Shown: piece by piece, positions 24,441 to 37,455 of the stretch
Layout: each line of letters opens with the position of its first letter
Position numbering within the stretch: the first letter of the stretch is position 1
Source: Hofstenia miamia
Taxonomy: Eukaryota > Xenacoelomorpha > Acoela
DNA: 64,000 nucleotides
Reading direction: 5' to 3'
Assembly: GCA_004352715.1 (NCBI GenBank)
Contig: SCFE01000118.1
Span: forward strand, 512,499-576,498
Notes under the pieces: generated by a model
What the model saw: only the letters and a program-made list of their open reading frames with translations
Database searches by the model: none
What the model was told of the DNA's origin: nothing
Translations under genes and position numbers: made by a program

Positions 24441-27400
24441 AATAACAAAATTCCTGAAAACTGAGTTGGAAGAGAAAATCGATGGTATTCTCACTATCTA
24501 TGATGAATTCATGTTGGTACAATAGCTTGTAAAAAATAGAAGAAAATTATGTTGCGTACAAAAGAAAAAAAGATCAAATTTGCCTAAGCAATGCCTACTA
24601 TCATTTTACTTACACGAACCTTTGCCACTCTACATCTAATCTATGCTAATTCAAATATTTCGAATTTATTGCTCGATCTTAACCAGTTCATTGTCTAATT
24701 TTTTCCGTGCTGGTGTTCTATCTCCATTAGATGGCCTCAATGTCACAATATTCTTACAAAAATTACTTTTATAAATGAAATTAAGTAAATTTTTTCTTAA
24801 AATGGAAAAAACACTTCCCTTCGTGCTTACTAAACCTGTGCCTTGATCTTTCGGTCATCACATAAGACTCCCCACTTTGAAAATTTTTAAAACTCTATAC
24901 TCCAACCTAATCAAACAAATATAATTAATAGCAAGAAATAATTTTAAAAAATGTAACACAATAGTTATGCAAAAATATATCAAATTTTCATGCATTCAGT
25001 ATCGTACTTAGCAGAAATTCAACCAAGTTCTACCTTTTCTTGCTCATGTTTTAAAATCTATATATTCTTTGCATCAATTAGTAGCATTATATTTGAATGC
25101 ATTTATAAAGATTACTAAGTTTCAAACAATTATATTTTAAATCTCTACATATATGTATATTCCACTTACACTTTTTAACAATACAGTATCAAAATGATAA
25201 TTCAATAATATCCCATTTTGAAATTTTTTACCAACTTCCATGCTCACCAAATTGCATACGATTTGATAGAAATGTGGTGGAGCTACATTATTATATTCAA
25301 TTTCGCAAGGAAGAACAAAGCTTTATAGTAGAGCGAGATAATCATCATTTTTAACAAATGCATTGAAAAAAAATTTAAGTAACTGAATTCACACATAAAT
25401 GGTGACTTACTTACGATTGCAGACTCAGCTCATAGTAACAGTAATTTTGACGGCATAGGCATAGATTTTATCTTGAAGTTTATCATACACTGTTTCATCA
25501 AAGCTTAAAATTGATTAAATCTTATATTTCATTCAATAAATATTAATAGCAAGTTTCAACAGATTATAGATCATTCCCTGCTATGATGAAAAGATAAAAA
25601 CCCCAAACTGACAACACAGCATGATGAATAAAATGCAGAATAATTAATATTTTCAAATATTTAGAGGAACATTTAAACTACTGAAAAAACTAACTTCATA
25701 TATATTCATAGTGACAACATTCTGTTGATTTATTACAATGCTCCGTAAAAATGGCACAATTCAGGAGGACTGTTTGCTATTCTTAATAAAGCTAATGCAA
25801 TATTATGTTTCAAATTACGTTGGTAACAACAGCTATTTTTCATATGTTGAATATGAATGCAATCAAAGCCTGCATGCCCAGTTCTAATCAATGGGAAAAT
25901 CTGCAAGTGATGAAGATAGCTATACAATTGCAAACATTTGCTTTGTATTTCAAATGGTCAACACCGATACAAATGACATAATGCAATGATCACAACTGAT
26001 CTATATTTTAAAGAAAATGCTGATTTAACAACGATAGTCAAATTTGACTAAGTAATGATCCTGTAAATGTTTACAAATATTAAGTTTTTTAGCAAATTTA
26101 CATTGCAATTAAATATCTGTTAAATAGCGTTGCGTCTGCGTATGTTGGTCAGCAACTTTGCGCTTATTTTTGTAGAAAATTGACTATCAATTGTGCATCG
26201 GAATGTACAATAAAATCAATGCATATCTACCATTTTTCATTATTAATGTGCAAAAATAATTAATAGGTAATCCCACACGTAAGTCAAAAGAATATTTCTA
26301 CAGAGATATTTGTATTGAAATCATTTTAAAAATTTGTGGGTAAGGATGTATGGTTCTGCAGGAATGGAATTTTCTTAATCTCGGTCCCACTCAGGTCTCA
26401 TAAAATTTTCTCGTCCCATATTCCCATGTTGTCAAAGTCACAATTAACCTTTGGTCAAATGTGGCAAAGTTTTTACTGACATTCTGATTCATGAGACCAA
26501 ATTTCTTTATTTTTGCCCCAATTTCCATGTTAGTCCCAATTTCACCTAAATGCCTAGTCTTAGTTATCAGGCAAAATCTCATGAAATTGGGACCAGAAAA
26601 TCCCATGGGACCCAAAGCAATAGGAAAATAATATATTTGCATCGTCAAAGCCAAACCTATATCACTGGATTAGTACGATTGTACTAATACTAAAGCAAAA
26701 GAAATATTTACATAGAAAAATTAGCAGCGGCAGAAAGCTTACTCCACAATAGTTGAAATGTTTATTGCAAATTAAAACAAGTATATGTATTTCTGTGAAT
26801 TCATATTGAAAAAAATAATATATTGGAATATAAAGTATAGGTGATTTTCCATATACAAATCAAGTCGATCGAATGCTGCATTAGAAATGAACATGTTTAT
26901 TCATTTTTCCTATAGACCTATTGCTAAATCAGTGAAATGTGTCAGTTAGTAAATGTTCAAAAAACCATTCTAGAATAATACTTCATCAATATTACAATAT
27001 TCTGGGAAGATCTCTATTGCCTGATAAAGTACTAAATTTTGGCATGGTTTTAAACAATTCACTGATTATTCTTGTCTAAGATGAACACATAGAATATTTT
27101 ATAAATAATTTTGTCAAAAGTTTTTATAATTAAGTATAGTTTACAGCAAAGATATCACAGATTTCGTATACTAAGTAGGATCGGAACAATATATGATGAA
27201 GGAGAACATGTTTAGTTAAAATTATAATTTGCCTATATTTTTTTGCGATACTTGCTTATCAGAAGATGCCTTTTAAATTAGCAGTACATGCAGTAAAGCA
27301 TTTTGAAAATGGTAAGTTTTCGCTTACACTTGAAGTTTTCAGGCGCATGTAGTCACAATATTATTCTTCCAAAACCACTGCTTATACTAAATGCCTAATG

Positions 27401-28514
27401 ACATTCCTATGCATAATTTTAAAAGGTTTGGTGTTCTTTCCACATTTACAGAATATCTTCCCCAATGACATTAACAAGTGTGGATACAACTATTGTGTTG
27501 AAAATGTTCACTAAATTGCATTACTGTGTCAAAATTACTTGAAATTTCCCTTTGAATATTCCAATTTTTAAAAAAATTAAATTTGTTTTTCCTAATATTC
27601 AGGCAAATATAAGGCTTAAGGCCCACTAACTTTATATTTTTATATGTCGATAGAACTTTCAAATCTATTGAGGCGTGCTGAGCTTAAAGTCAGACTCTTC
27701 TATCTCTTAGTGCATTAAAATTGAGCGATATCTTTACTAATTTTTAAAGTCATGAACACCAAAAGATTTTTCGAGGATGGTGAACAAATTTCAAAAATTC
27801 CCATGCTGCTTAGAACTTCATTTATAAACATTTAACTGTCGGAAATATACACCAAAGTCTGACATAATGCACCCATTTGCCAGCAACAAGGAAACCTTTT
27901 TCTTTGATAACTTCAATAAAATATCTTGCTCATCAAGTTTTATATTTCTTTCAAAACCACTGTTCAACTAACTTATGGAAAATGTTATTTTAATATTATA
28001 ATATAATAAAATTTAAGCTCAGAAACTTAACCAGAAGAAAATGTCAAACTATTTTAATTGTAGATTATGCAAAGATAATTTTGAATTCAAGGACAAATGT
28101 ATGATGAAGAAAATATTGTAACATTGATGAATCCTTTACTTGGGATACGAAAATTTCTTATTCATTATGAAATTGAGTTAATTTAAAACAAATATTTTAA
28201 CGGAACTAATTTCAATTAATCCACTTCAAACTGTTAAATATGATCATCCGTCACACCAGATAATCATCCCATTGAATATGCACTAAAAACTTAAAAATTT
28301 ATTCTAAAGTAACAAATATTCAGTATGTTGAAGATAAAAGTGAAATAACATTATTTGAATCAAAGATGATAAAACCTTCAATCAAAATTGAATTCCGCAA
28401 CGTTTTATAGTATTACACATATTAAAGAAATAGCCTAGAAAAATATTCAGAGTTGTTTATGTGGGAAATATTTTGTAACTTACAAGCAGGGAAGTCCTGT
28501 GAAACATCTTTTTT

Positions 28515-28545
<31 letters not shown>

Positions 28546-29369
28546 CTGTCCAATTTTTAATTATGCATCGTATCTTGAAATCTATAAAAAATTTCTATAT
28601 TGAAATTGAATATAATACTGTATAGAAAAAGACACCTAAATTCGCCTTTTTAATAGTCAAATCTATCCCATCTAGTTGTATAGGTATGATAGCAAATTGC
28701 CAGTACTTAAATATTGAAGTTTGATATAGTGCAAATTATTATATTTCAAAATTAAGAAATGTATTTCTAAAATAAGATAACTTACGAAATAGAACAAAAA
28801 TATATTGACATAATCCCATCTTAAGCGACTGCGAGCAACTAATCGAAAACTGCATGCATATTGTAAATGGATTTCATTGGATCACTGGATCAACCAATTA
28901 GAGATAATATAAAATATAAATTACACAGATATTTAGCTCTGTACTTTAAATTTTATTATCAAAATGATTTATTAAGTCTTGGAAATTTTTATTAGCCAGT
29001 TGAAAACCATATTTCACAATTTAACGATAAATTTTGCCAACAATGGAATATTAAATTTTAAACTCGTCGTTAATTCTATTTAATTGCTTTTAAAATATGC
29101 ATACAGAGTGAAATCTAAAAATTGCAATATTTTGTTAAATACTTTTTCTTTTGAATATAAATAGCATGTCATTCAATGCTAATAATACTAGTCGTCATTC
29201 TAATTTTAAATGTAAACAATGATTGTATACATTTAATCCATTATAGACTAATTTCATATAGTATGCTAAGCCTTCTAAAATCTAAATACTCAACGATTAT
29301 CAAAACATGGGGCCTTAATTTAACTAGAATAATGCGTAAAATAGGGGCTTGTCGCCATCGCATTCATAA
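24441..29369. other. AT-rich sequence, nothing firm
   Basis: At 26390-26630 there are GGTCCCA / TGGGACC words in both orientations (TCTCATAAAATTTTCTCGTCC near the left, AATCTCATGAAATTGGGACC near the right) suggesting a decayed inverted-repeat element without clear ends. An (AT)n run lies at 28520-28544. The small frames at 25733-25933 and 27471-27662 have no recognised domain. Confidence 0.4.
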
Positions 29370-29759
29370 TAGTGATGTGCAGGTCGCCGATTGGTCCGGG
29401 CCCATCCGTTGTTCAACACTGCGCCTGTCCTTGACTCGCCCGCACATGCATTACACATTAATCACATCGTCCAAAGCACTTGCATATTAATCACGTGATT
29501 TTATGATGTACCTGTAAATTACTCCAGATCTAATAAAAACATTACTATCAGCTGTTCACTCAGCTGTTAAATTTACCCCTGGTAGATTTGAGATATAGTA
29601 AGGTTGTGATCTGAGATAGAGCAAACAGAATTCTAAACAGAAATATTGTGTTTTGAGATATAGTAAACAGAATAGACTTACAATACTTTATCATTTCTTC
29701 TCTATGCCAGCCCGTGGCCCGACCGAGCCCGCGGGCAACGGGCCTCCCGCACACCACTA
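29370..29759. mobile_element. hAT-type MITE, family B, with GC-rich ends
   Basis: A 390-bp element starting TAGTGATGTGCAGGTCGCC and ending, on the minus strand, with TAGTGGTGTGCGGGAGGCCC. The terminal ~60 bases on each side are rich in GGCCCG/CCCGCG and stand out sharply from the AT-rich flanks. The flanking octamers ATTCATAA (29362-29369) and ATTCACAA (29760-29767) match at 7 of 8 positions, a convincing 8-bp hAT target duplication. The interior is AT-rich and non-coding. The open frames at 29176-29490 (plus) and 29560-29805 (minus) run across its ends and are by-products. Confidence 0.85.
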
Positions 29760-30683
29760 ATTCACAAGCAATTTTTAAATGTACAGTGAAAATCATATAA
29801 ACCAAACAACATGCATACTTAGCAAAATACTTAGGGCCTCATTTAACCATAAATTACCTATGGCATTTTAAGTGTAAAATAGGTTTTTCTGTAATGTTAA
29901 GCAATTTTTTCAAGCCTATTATAAAGTTTGGAAATCGTGAGATACCTATTGGTGAACTTGATCAGAATTTGATTTAGACAATTTCACTAAGGTATATTGC
30001 TGTTATAATTTCTCCATAGCCGCAAGAGAACAACAAACCATGACTATTTCCTTTTGTGTAAATGGACTAACCAAACCCAATGAGGCATTAAATACCGATA
30101 GCAAGTCAAAGCTAGCGACACAATAAAAAAATTTAAAAATTCATAGGCAGAATTAAAGTTAAAGATACTCCATTATACTAGTAGAATGCAAAGTTGTTGG
30201 TTAGGTTTCTGTCGTTTTTCAACTTCAATTGGGCTATAAATTTCCTCCTGGATAATAAAAATGGGTATTTTTTTTAAATAAAGTCGCAGAACAAAATTTG
30301 CAGAAGTTTCATTATGCATTTTTTGTGTTTGCATTCTGAAAATCCACATGGAGAGGCATTCTCAACATCAGATCTAATAGCAATCTACCAGCAATCATCA
30401 ATCCATGTCAAAACATTGAAAATCTGATTTCTTCAAAAAATTCTTCTATACATTTTCTATAGGCTGTTCTTTATACCGATTCTCACCTTTCGAGAGAACC
30501 AAATTGCATTAGTTGAGCCTTGTGCAACCACTCGAGATGCTCAGCTGTATTTTTGAACCCTCACTTTTTCTAAATTTTTGTTTATCTCTTTGCTTACCTT
30601 GCAAACATATTGAAGTGCTTAATCAATTTCGTATGTAATACGATAAACAATGCATATTGTGATATGGACTGGTTGGTACTTTT

Positions 30684-31812
30684 GCCAACAATGATATACT
30701 TAGAACCGACAAACACTTTCTTAAAACCGACAATGCAAATTGCTTGAGATATGTAACTAGGAAACCTAATTTGCAAAAAATATATATATTAGCCAATCAG
30801 AATTAGCAGGTGATGAACTTCGGGAAGTAAATAGAAAGTATATCTGATAATAATTAAAAACCTAGAATCTTAATAGAATTATTTAATCAGCTTAAGCAAT
30901 TGCGCCTACAAAGTGGATTTAGTTTTTGAAGGCTTTATTGAGGTAACAAAAATATTTTGAATATATAGTTACTTTTCTGAAATGATTAAAATATGTATAC
31001 GAATTAATAGTATTAGGGCGTGCATTTGTGAATTTTATTTATGCCATTGTAATTGAATTTGTGATGGATCATTTTCACTATTATATGTCTTTCAAATAAT
31101 AACTTATTCTTAGAAGAGCTTCAACTGATTGGTATATGCTGTTATTTAATAATCTGTAGAATAACACATTCTACTATTGTTACGTAACTGCTCCTAAAAT
31201 AAACACATCCTTATGCTCAAGAGTAAGTTATTTTCCATTTATCTTTGTATTTATAGCTTGTAGTATATAGCCCATACTGTAGTTTAAGTATTTGCAAAGA
31301 ACCCATCTTTAAAATGTTGCATAATAAACAGCTCTTCCATATCGCCACGGAGGCGGCTGCCTAGATGCGTTAGAATTTTTTTGCGTGGATTCTTCCCCAG
31401 TATGCATATAACCAACAATTTTTGAATACAATATTTATTTATTAATCAAGAGTTAAAAATCTTCGTATGAAGCTTTCCTGGGCGACCTTGTCGTGTTACT
31501 TTGGGAAAAAGAATTGGAGAATTTTCGATTATGCGAATTTAGGTTATAGAAACAAAAACACAGTTAATTTAAGCTAAATATACATCAAATTAGTTATATT
31601 AATTTGTTCACTTGAAGAATTAAGCATCCAGCTCTCATATAAATTTCATTTAATAATATACTTTGGATTATAAAAGTTAATTTTTATGTCCCTTTTAGGG
31701 AATCTTTAAAATAATGTCTCTTTCTCGTGTATTTTAAACAAATTTTTTAAAATAAATTTGTATTGTCGGTTTTAAGAAAGTGTTTGTCGGTTCTAAGTAT
31801 ATAGTTGTTGGC
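30684..31812. repeat. 1.13-kb unit bounded by near-identical 51-bp inverted repeats
   Basis: 30684-30734 is the reverse complement of 31762-31812 with about 49 of 51 positions equal. Each arm itself holds two related 15-base words, TGTCGGTTTTAAGAA and TGTCGGTTCTAAGTA, about 22 bases apart. A third, weaker copy is at 36021-36056 (CTGTCGGTTTTAAGAAAACT). The interior shows no coding capacity. No matching target duplication was found outside the arms, so the arms may be two insertions of a small repeat and not the termini of one transposon. Confidence 0.75.
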
Positions 31813-32867
31813 TATGTGGACCGCGGGATAGGCCGGACAAAAAGATATTAATGAGTGCTGTGAGCTGGGCAAGGTAAAAAATAAATGGATGAGGAGACTT
31901 GCCATCACTTTGCAAAAAGGACCAAACAGAATATTTTTAATAATTTTCACATATATTATCAGTTTGTTTTGTAGTTTGTATTCAACAAACTATTCCAGGC
32001 TCGTCATATTATATGTATTTTTTTATTGTTCAATACGCTTTCTATTCTTCTAGTAGTTTGTTACTGTTATTGGTAACCTACTGATTATTGGACTAAAAAT
32101 TGCGAACCAAGGAGAAGTAAATATAAAAATTGCATAGACTGTGAACAGGGACTATTCCTGAGAAAGTGCATGGGCAGCTGGCTGGCCTGAGCCGTAAAAC
32201 AACTTCCTTCCTCTATCCTTCAGAGATACATATATGCTTAAACTAATACATTTATTTATCCGTATTACACATATTAACTAATGAAATGACGGATTAGAAA
32301 ACTAGTGCAATGAAGCTAAATAGCCTTATTAAGCTATTTGTAAATGTGATATTAATCAAATCATAATAATAAAAAATTATTGAATTACAGTGATGATTGC
32401 AGTTATTATGAAAAATTTTAGAGGTACGGATTAGACAGATTGCTTGTAAATATGATCAATCCCGCTTATTTAAATACAAGGCTTCGCTAAATAACAAAAA
32501 ATTGTCAATACTGTGACATTGCTTAATATTTGATAGAGTTTTAGCCACAATTTTAGATTTCAATTAATCTGGTTTAGATAGTTTGAATAGCAGAAATCAA
32601 TAGTTTTCGTAAATTATTGATTTCAAAATTGATAATTTTGTTATCTTTATATAGTACAAACTATACTATGAAAATACTGACAAACTAATGAGATATCCAT
32701 ATTAAGTAAAAGAGCGAATTTTTAGTAGCTTTTGTACAGAGGGCAAGATATATATATACCGTGCATCTCATAATTATCAACAGTTTTAAAAACACAATAT
32801 ATTCAATACAATTTGATTAAACTCAAATAAACAAAGAGTAAGTTAATGAATATAAATTGGGGTTTGG
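31813..32867. other. AT-rich sequence, nothing recognised
   Basis: No domain-bearing frame. Leads into the mariner remnant; a TATATATA run with ACCGTGCATCTCATAATTAT after it at about 32750-32780 may be one end of that element. Confidence 0.4.
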
Positions 32868-33430
32868 TTATAAAAGTTGTTCAATGTGATGGCCTTCACT
32901 TTGAATGAGCAATGATAGTCGATCAATGAGATGATGAACGGCAAATCGCAAACAGCCACTGTTTTCAATCTCCTTCGCTGAAACAATTATTCGATGTTTC
33001 AGTTCATCAACCGTCGAAGGCATTTGACCAGCATAAACCTTTTGCTTTCCGTGGCTCCAGAAATAATTGTCTCATAGGGAAAATTGCGACTAATGACCCT
33101 CTCTTCTGTGAATGTTTGGAGAAGCAATTGTTTAACATTTAAAGCGATGTGAGGAGGTGCTCCATCTTGCATAAAAATTGTATTGGAGCATTTTCTGCGT
33201 CGCTTTGAATTTGGGATAATAATATCTTTCAACATTGAGTGGTAACGTTCGCCATTAATTGTGCCTTCATCGAAAATGATTAGAACAAGGATAAATGAGG
33301 AGGTAAAGCCAATCCAAACGCAAACCTTAGTAGGGGGAAGTGGCTTTGAGATGACGTGTGTAGGCTTACTATCAGCCCATATGATGGCATTGTGTGTGTT
33401 TTCAAATAGAAAGCCTAGTAAATTAGCCCA
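32868..33430 (-). pseudogene. mariner-family (IS630/Tc1/mariner) transposase remnant
   Basis: DDE transposase of cut-and-paste type. On the minus strand: NAIIWADSKPTHVISKPLPP, VCVWIGFTSSFILV, RYHSMLKDIIIPNSKRR, then NTIFMQDGAPPHIALNVKQL, which holds the second catalytic Asp (MQDGAPPH). A frameshift near 33070 separates this from DNYFWSHGKQKVYAGQMPST and VDELKHRIIVSAKEIENS, ending RLSLLIQSEGHHIEQLL at a TAA (32870-32868). The third acidic residue falls in DNYFW, where mariner elements have D(F/Y)FLW, so it is of the DD(34-37)D mariner type. The N-terminal DNA-binding region is missing. A TACAGGGTTGTGT motif on the minus strand at about 33487-33475 could be the 5' end. Confidence 0.8.
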
Positions 33431-34138
33431 TTGATAACCCTAATAAATGTCAACTAGACATTGTGTAGATGTCAGACACAACCCTGTATAATTGCCAAAT
33501 TGAGCCACTAATAGGATGCTGCAATATAAATTTTTGTATTGCGGGTGACAATCATACATAAATTCTGATTTCAAAAGACCTTAGGAAAACAGTAAATCAC
33601 CAAATTCACAAATTCTTTGAAATTTTAAGTATTTCATGAAAGTGCAAATTTCACAATTCTACTATGATGTACAATAATATCTTTCGGGCTCACACTATAT
33701 TTGAAGTGTAATTGCCCGCTGTGGACTCTTTGTGATTGGGGATCGTCTTTTAAAAGGACATATTTCGATTTTACTCTAACATTGTAGTAACGTGTATCAC
33801 AATATATTTTATATTCATTCGAATATCATTGATTTTATATTTTTCAGGTATTTATGTGTTAACTAAAAATGAAAAATACTATTATAAAATTGTGCTAATG
33901 TTGGCTATGATAAAATATAAGCATCATCTTGCGAACTGGGTTGATACTTGGAAAGTTTTCTTTGCTTTAGTTTTTCAAATTCTGGAACTTATCATTTTTC
34001 TTTATTGCGTTAAGTAATAGACTTCCTCAATCAAAGCAACACAGTTGCATGTTTTCCTTACTACATATATTTAATTAATTAATCCGCTCCAAAAGAAAGT
34101 TTCTCTTTGTTTCATGCACTAAGAATTCTTTTCATTAA

Positions 34139-34288
34139 CCCATTACTGCCCAAACTTTTTTTTCATATTTTGTCTGTGTAAATGATGTCTCTGGGACTCT
34201 CTGATCATATTTACATAAGTATTTTTTCGCAAAACTAAATACTTTTCCTAATTTTGTGCCTACTATATATAGTAGGCTGGGCAGTTGT
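34139..34288. mobile_element. possible piggyBac-like MITE
   Basis: A 150-bp stretch flanked by TTAA on both sides (34135-34138 and 34289-34292). The left end reads CCCATTACTGCCCAAAC and the right end, inverted, ACAACTGCCCAGCC, sharing ACTGCCCA. TTAA targets and short inverted ends are piggyBac traits. The interior contains the palindrome CTACTATATATAGTAG. The match is short, so this could be chance. Confidence 0.35.
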
Positions 34289-34316
34289 TTAAAACATACA
34301 ATCGGGTCTAAAAAAN

Positions 34317-35169
34317 CTGTGGCATCACTCTCCTTTTGATTTCATCTTCTCCCTGTTGAGGAGTATACTCTTCTTGAAATTCTTCTTCCACCACGCTATC
34401 AGGATCATCCATTTCATTATATATACTGTCATTACTTTCAACTAATTTAAATTGTGCATTTTCATCTAATTTTGCTTGTTTGATATCTTTTGTTGCCCAT
34501 TTTAAATTATGAAAATGTAAAATTCTACCATCATTAAGTTTATAATTATTATTAGGTAGTGTTTGTGAAATGATAAATGGCCCTGACCACTGTGTTTTTA
34601 ATTTCCTTACCTGGTTTACGTCTTGTGTTCTCATTAAAGTGTACGTGTAAACCCTATCATCCTTCTTGTGTGGTTTTCCATAGATCTTTCTATTGAAGTT
34701 TCTCTGCTGTCTAATTGCAGATTTTTTCGTATTGTGGCACATCGCTTCGTGGATTCCCATCAATTGGTTTTTAATCTTTCTAATATATTCATTATCTGGT
34801 TTTTCTGCATAGGTATTATATTGCATTGATATCAGCGTTGCTGCTTCCTTGCCATACATTGCTTTAAATGGTGTTGTTCCTGTACTAGAATGCACCAAGG
34901 TATTATAAAAATACTCTACCATCTCTATTACTTCTCGCCAATCTCTTCCACCAACTCTCAATATCAACACTCTTATTAATTTATCATCGTTCTGTTAAAA
35001 CTTTCCACTGCACCATTTGCTTGTGGGTGATATGCCGTTGTTTTCTCTGTCATTATTTCCATCAATTTCGCCATCTCTTCGAATAGTTTACTTTCAAACT
35101 GCACCCCTCTATCAGATACTATTACCTCCATTGGTCCAAATTTCAATATCCATTCCTTCATTATCTTCT
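34317..35169 (-). pseudogene. Ty3/Gypsy integrase fragment between two Ns
   Basis: Part of the Pol polyprotein of an LTR retrotransposon; integrase inserts the cDNA into the chromosome. 35161-34976 gives MKEWILKFGPMEVIVSDRGV and AYHPQANGAVESFNR. The catalytic Asp of SDRG (35113-35111) and the Glu of VESFNR (35005-35003) are separated by 35 residues, the D,D35E signature. After a one-base frameshift at about 34976 the rest reads GRDWREVIEMVEYFYNTLVH, TPFKAMYGKEA, then WSGPFIIS (the GPY/F module) and HNLKW, ending at the N at 34316. Both ends are cut by Ns (34316, 35170), so LTRs and the rest of Pol are not seen, and its placement depends on scaffolding. It differs from the element at 62-64 kb, which shows other domains. 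Confidence 0.85.
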
Positions 35170-35170
35170 N

Positions 35171-35216
<46 letters not shown>
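35170..35216. repeat. (AT)n microsatellite after scaffold N
   Basis: About 23 AT units directly following the N at 35170. 35217-35820 beyond it holds nothing recognised. A second (TA)n run at 35821-35856 ends at another lone N (35857). Confidence 0.9.
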
Positions 35217-35220
<4 letters not shown>

Positions 35221-35821
35221 GATTAAAAAATGCTACGAAAATGCATTATATTTTTAAGGAAAAAATTGACGAGTTTCGATTTCTTATTGATGCTCTTCAA
35301 AAAATTTCTCTGACTTTTTTACAAGATTTCCATTAACGACCTACAAAATTATTATGTTCATATTTAACGCTAAGCATAAGTAATTTTTTTGGATTTATTT
35401 GTTTGCTTAAGATATTATTTTCGACAATTTTCTTTAAAGTCTTGCTTCAACAGTTTTTGTATGATGCATATTTCATATAATTGTGTTAATATAAAAGTTT
35501 TGATGTACACTCATTTTTTATTTCAAGATCACATAATATAGGAATTTTGGGATAAAATTATAACTCAGCACAAATTTATAAATATGTTGCTTGAAAAAAG
35601 GTGGGAAAACGGTGCAGATGGAGAAACAAAAAGATTAAGAATGTGCATGCTGTCATGATGTTTGAATGTAGAAGGAGGGATATTTTTTCATCTTCAGTAA
35701 ATAATGAGCAGAAAATTTTTTCTTGATATATTAATGGATATCGTAATATACAAGTGCTCACTTCACATAGCCTTTGAACACCACTCTTGTCAAGAATGCT
35801 TGATGAGTGAACAATAAATAG

Positions 35822-35856
<35 letters not shown>

Positions 35857-35857
35857 N

Positions 35858-37455
35858 ACAGAGAGAGATTAATATTGCTTATTTGATGTTTCATATTCCA
35901 AATCAAAATCCGGAATGCTTAATCTCGAGCTTATGCTAGTAAATGATTATTTTGATCTACGATTCAAACTTATTTGAATTTCGTTTTTTTCAGTTTTCAT
36001 AATCAAATTAAAGAAAAATTCTGTCGGTTTTAAGAAAACTGACTTGAATTCTAAATATTTCGCACTTCTATATTGCTATAAAGAATTTAATTTCTAACTT
36101 ACTTAAGAATTTTGATAACAATAAAAAAATAAAACAAGTTGTAGAACTCATTTTTAGAATAATGTCTCAGTTGCAATATTATATCCTAAGGTCAAATTTC
36201 TTCAGGTGAGCTGACTTTGAATCATTTCCGGCTGATCCACATTCCTAATGCAGATTTTGTAATCTACATCCATAATATCCCCTGCTACCAAATTGCTATT
36301 GTCAAGATGATTAATGGAAATAAAAAATTCTTTAAATTTCAACCTAAATAGATCTACTTATACCAGTTCAAGTTTGATTCTAGTAACTCATATGCTCTAT
36401 TAAAAATTGCAATTTTAATGCATCTCTATCATTTTTACGTGTAGTTTATTACTATCTTTTATGGTAAATAATAGCCTCTCTTTTAAAATAGTTCAAAATC
36501 TAGTTTATTAGGTCTTACTTGAAATATTAGAAAAACAATATAGAAATATAGTATCATAGAAATAATACAAAAATTATGACCTCAAGATTGTATTTGCGTA
36601 GTATCTGCTCAAATGCTTGTTTTGCATTAAGTTCTGTAGCTTATTAAGATTCATTTAAGCAAAAAAACAACAAAAAATGTGAAGATTTAATCAAGCTATT
36701 GCTCACATTGTAAATATTTATTTATTAGTTAACATAGAATTAGGTATTTTTTCTATTATCGTTTTTTCGTTGCACCAAGGATGCTATTGAATATAAATTC
36801 TTTGTCAGTTTTGCCAATGTGCTTATATCAATGTTTGTACTGCTTGTAATGAAAATGGAAGCTGCAAGTGTACGAAAAAAAATTCTACATTTGTGAAAAC
36901 GTAAAATTTCAATGTATATATTCAAGGCTATTACTTCTGCCTCTCCTGAAAATCCATTATTCTTAAGTTCAACTGTATAAATTTTGATAGTAAACATCAC
37001 AACACGAAATATATTTTCAATCTTTAATGTCCCATTTATAATAATTCCGTCTTGATTATATAAACAAAATCGCACTAGTCAAATTTGATGTATATTTTCT
37101 CTGATAATTTCTCCTTTCAGTTAGTCAATCACACATTCAGTGAAGGTGGTACATGCAATTCAAGGATAAAATACACAGGTAATCGACAAATTAATTGGCA
37201 AATTCAAGATAATTGCTCTATATTATATTATAATTTTAATACATTATTTTATGTGATGGAATAATATACTACATAATATTATATTGTGTTATGTTTTACA
37301 TTTGTTGTATGATGCTTTACTTTATGCTACTGGAGATAGGAATGAAAATATATAGATATAGCATCATTAGATATTTAAAAGTTCCTTAGCAATTCAATAA
37401 ACTATTCTATTCTATTGGTAAAGTTAAAGCAAATTTATAAATTTAGGGATTTTAG
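35858..37455. other. AT-rich sequence with a possible retroelement tail
   Basis: 37376-37414 reads AGCAATTCAATAAACTATTC followed by TATTCTATTGG, the kind of short TTCTA-repeat tail seen at non-LTR element ends. Nothing else recognised; the 111-aa minus-strand frame at 36740-37075 has no motif. Confidence 0.35.

Noticed and set aside
25733-25933. 66-residue minus-strand frame with several His and Cys
   Set aside because: No recognisable domain, no neighbouring frame and no repeat context to support it.
26391-26654. 87-residue minus-strand frame and GGTCCCA inverted words
   Set aside because: The frame follows repeated words; the inverted match is too short and broken to define an element.
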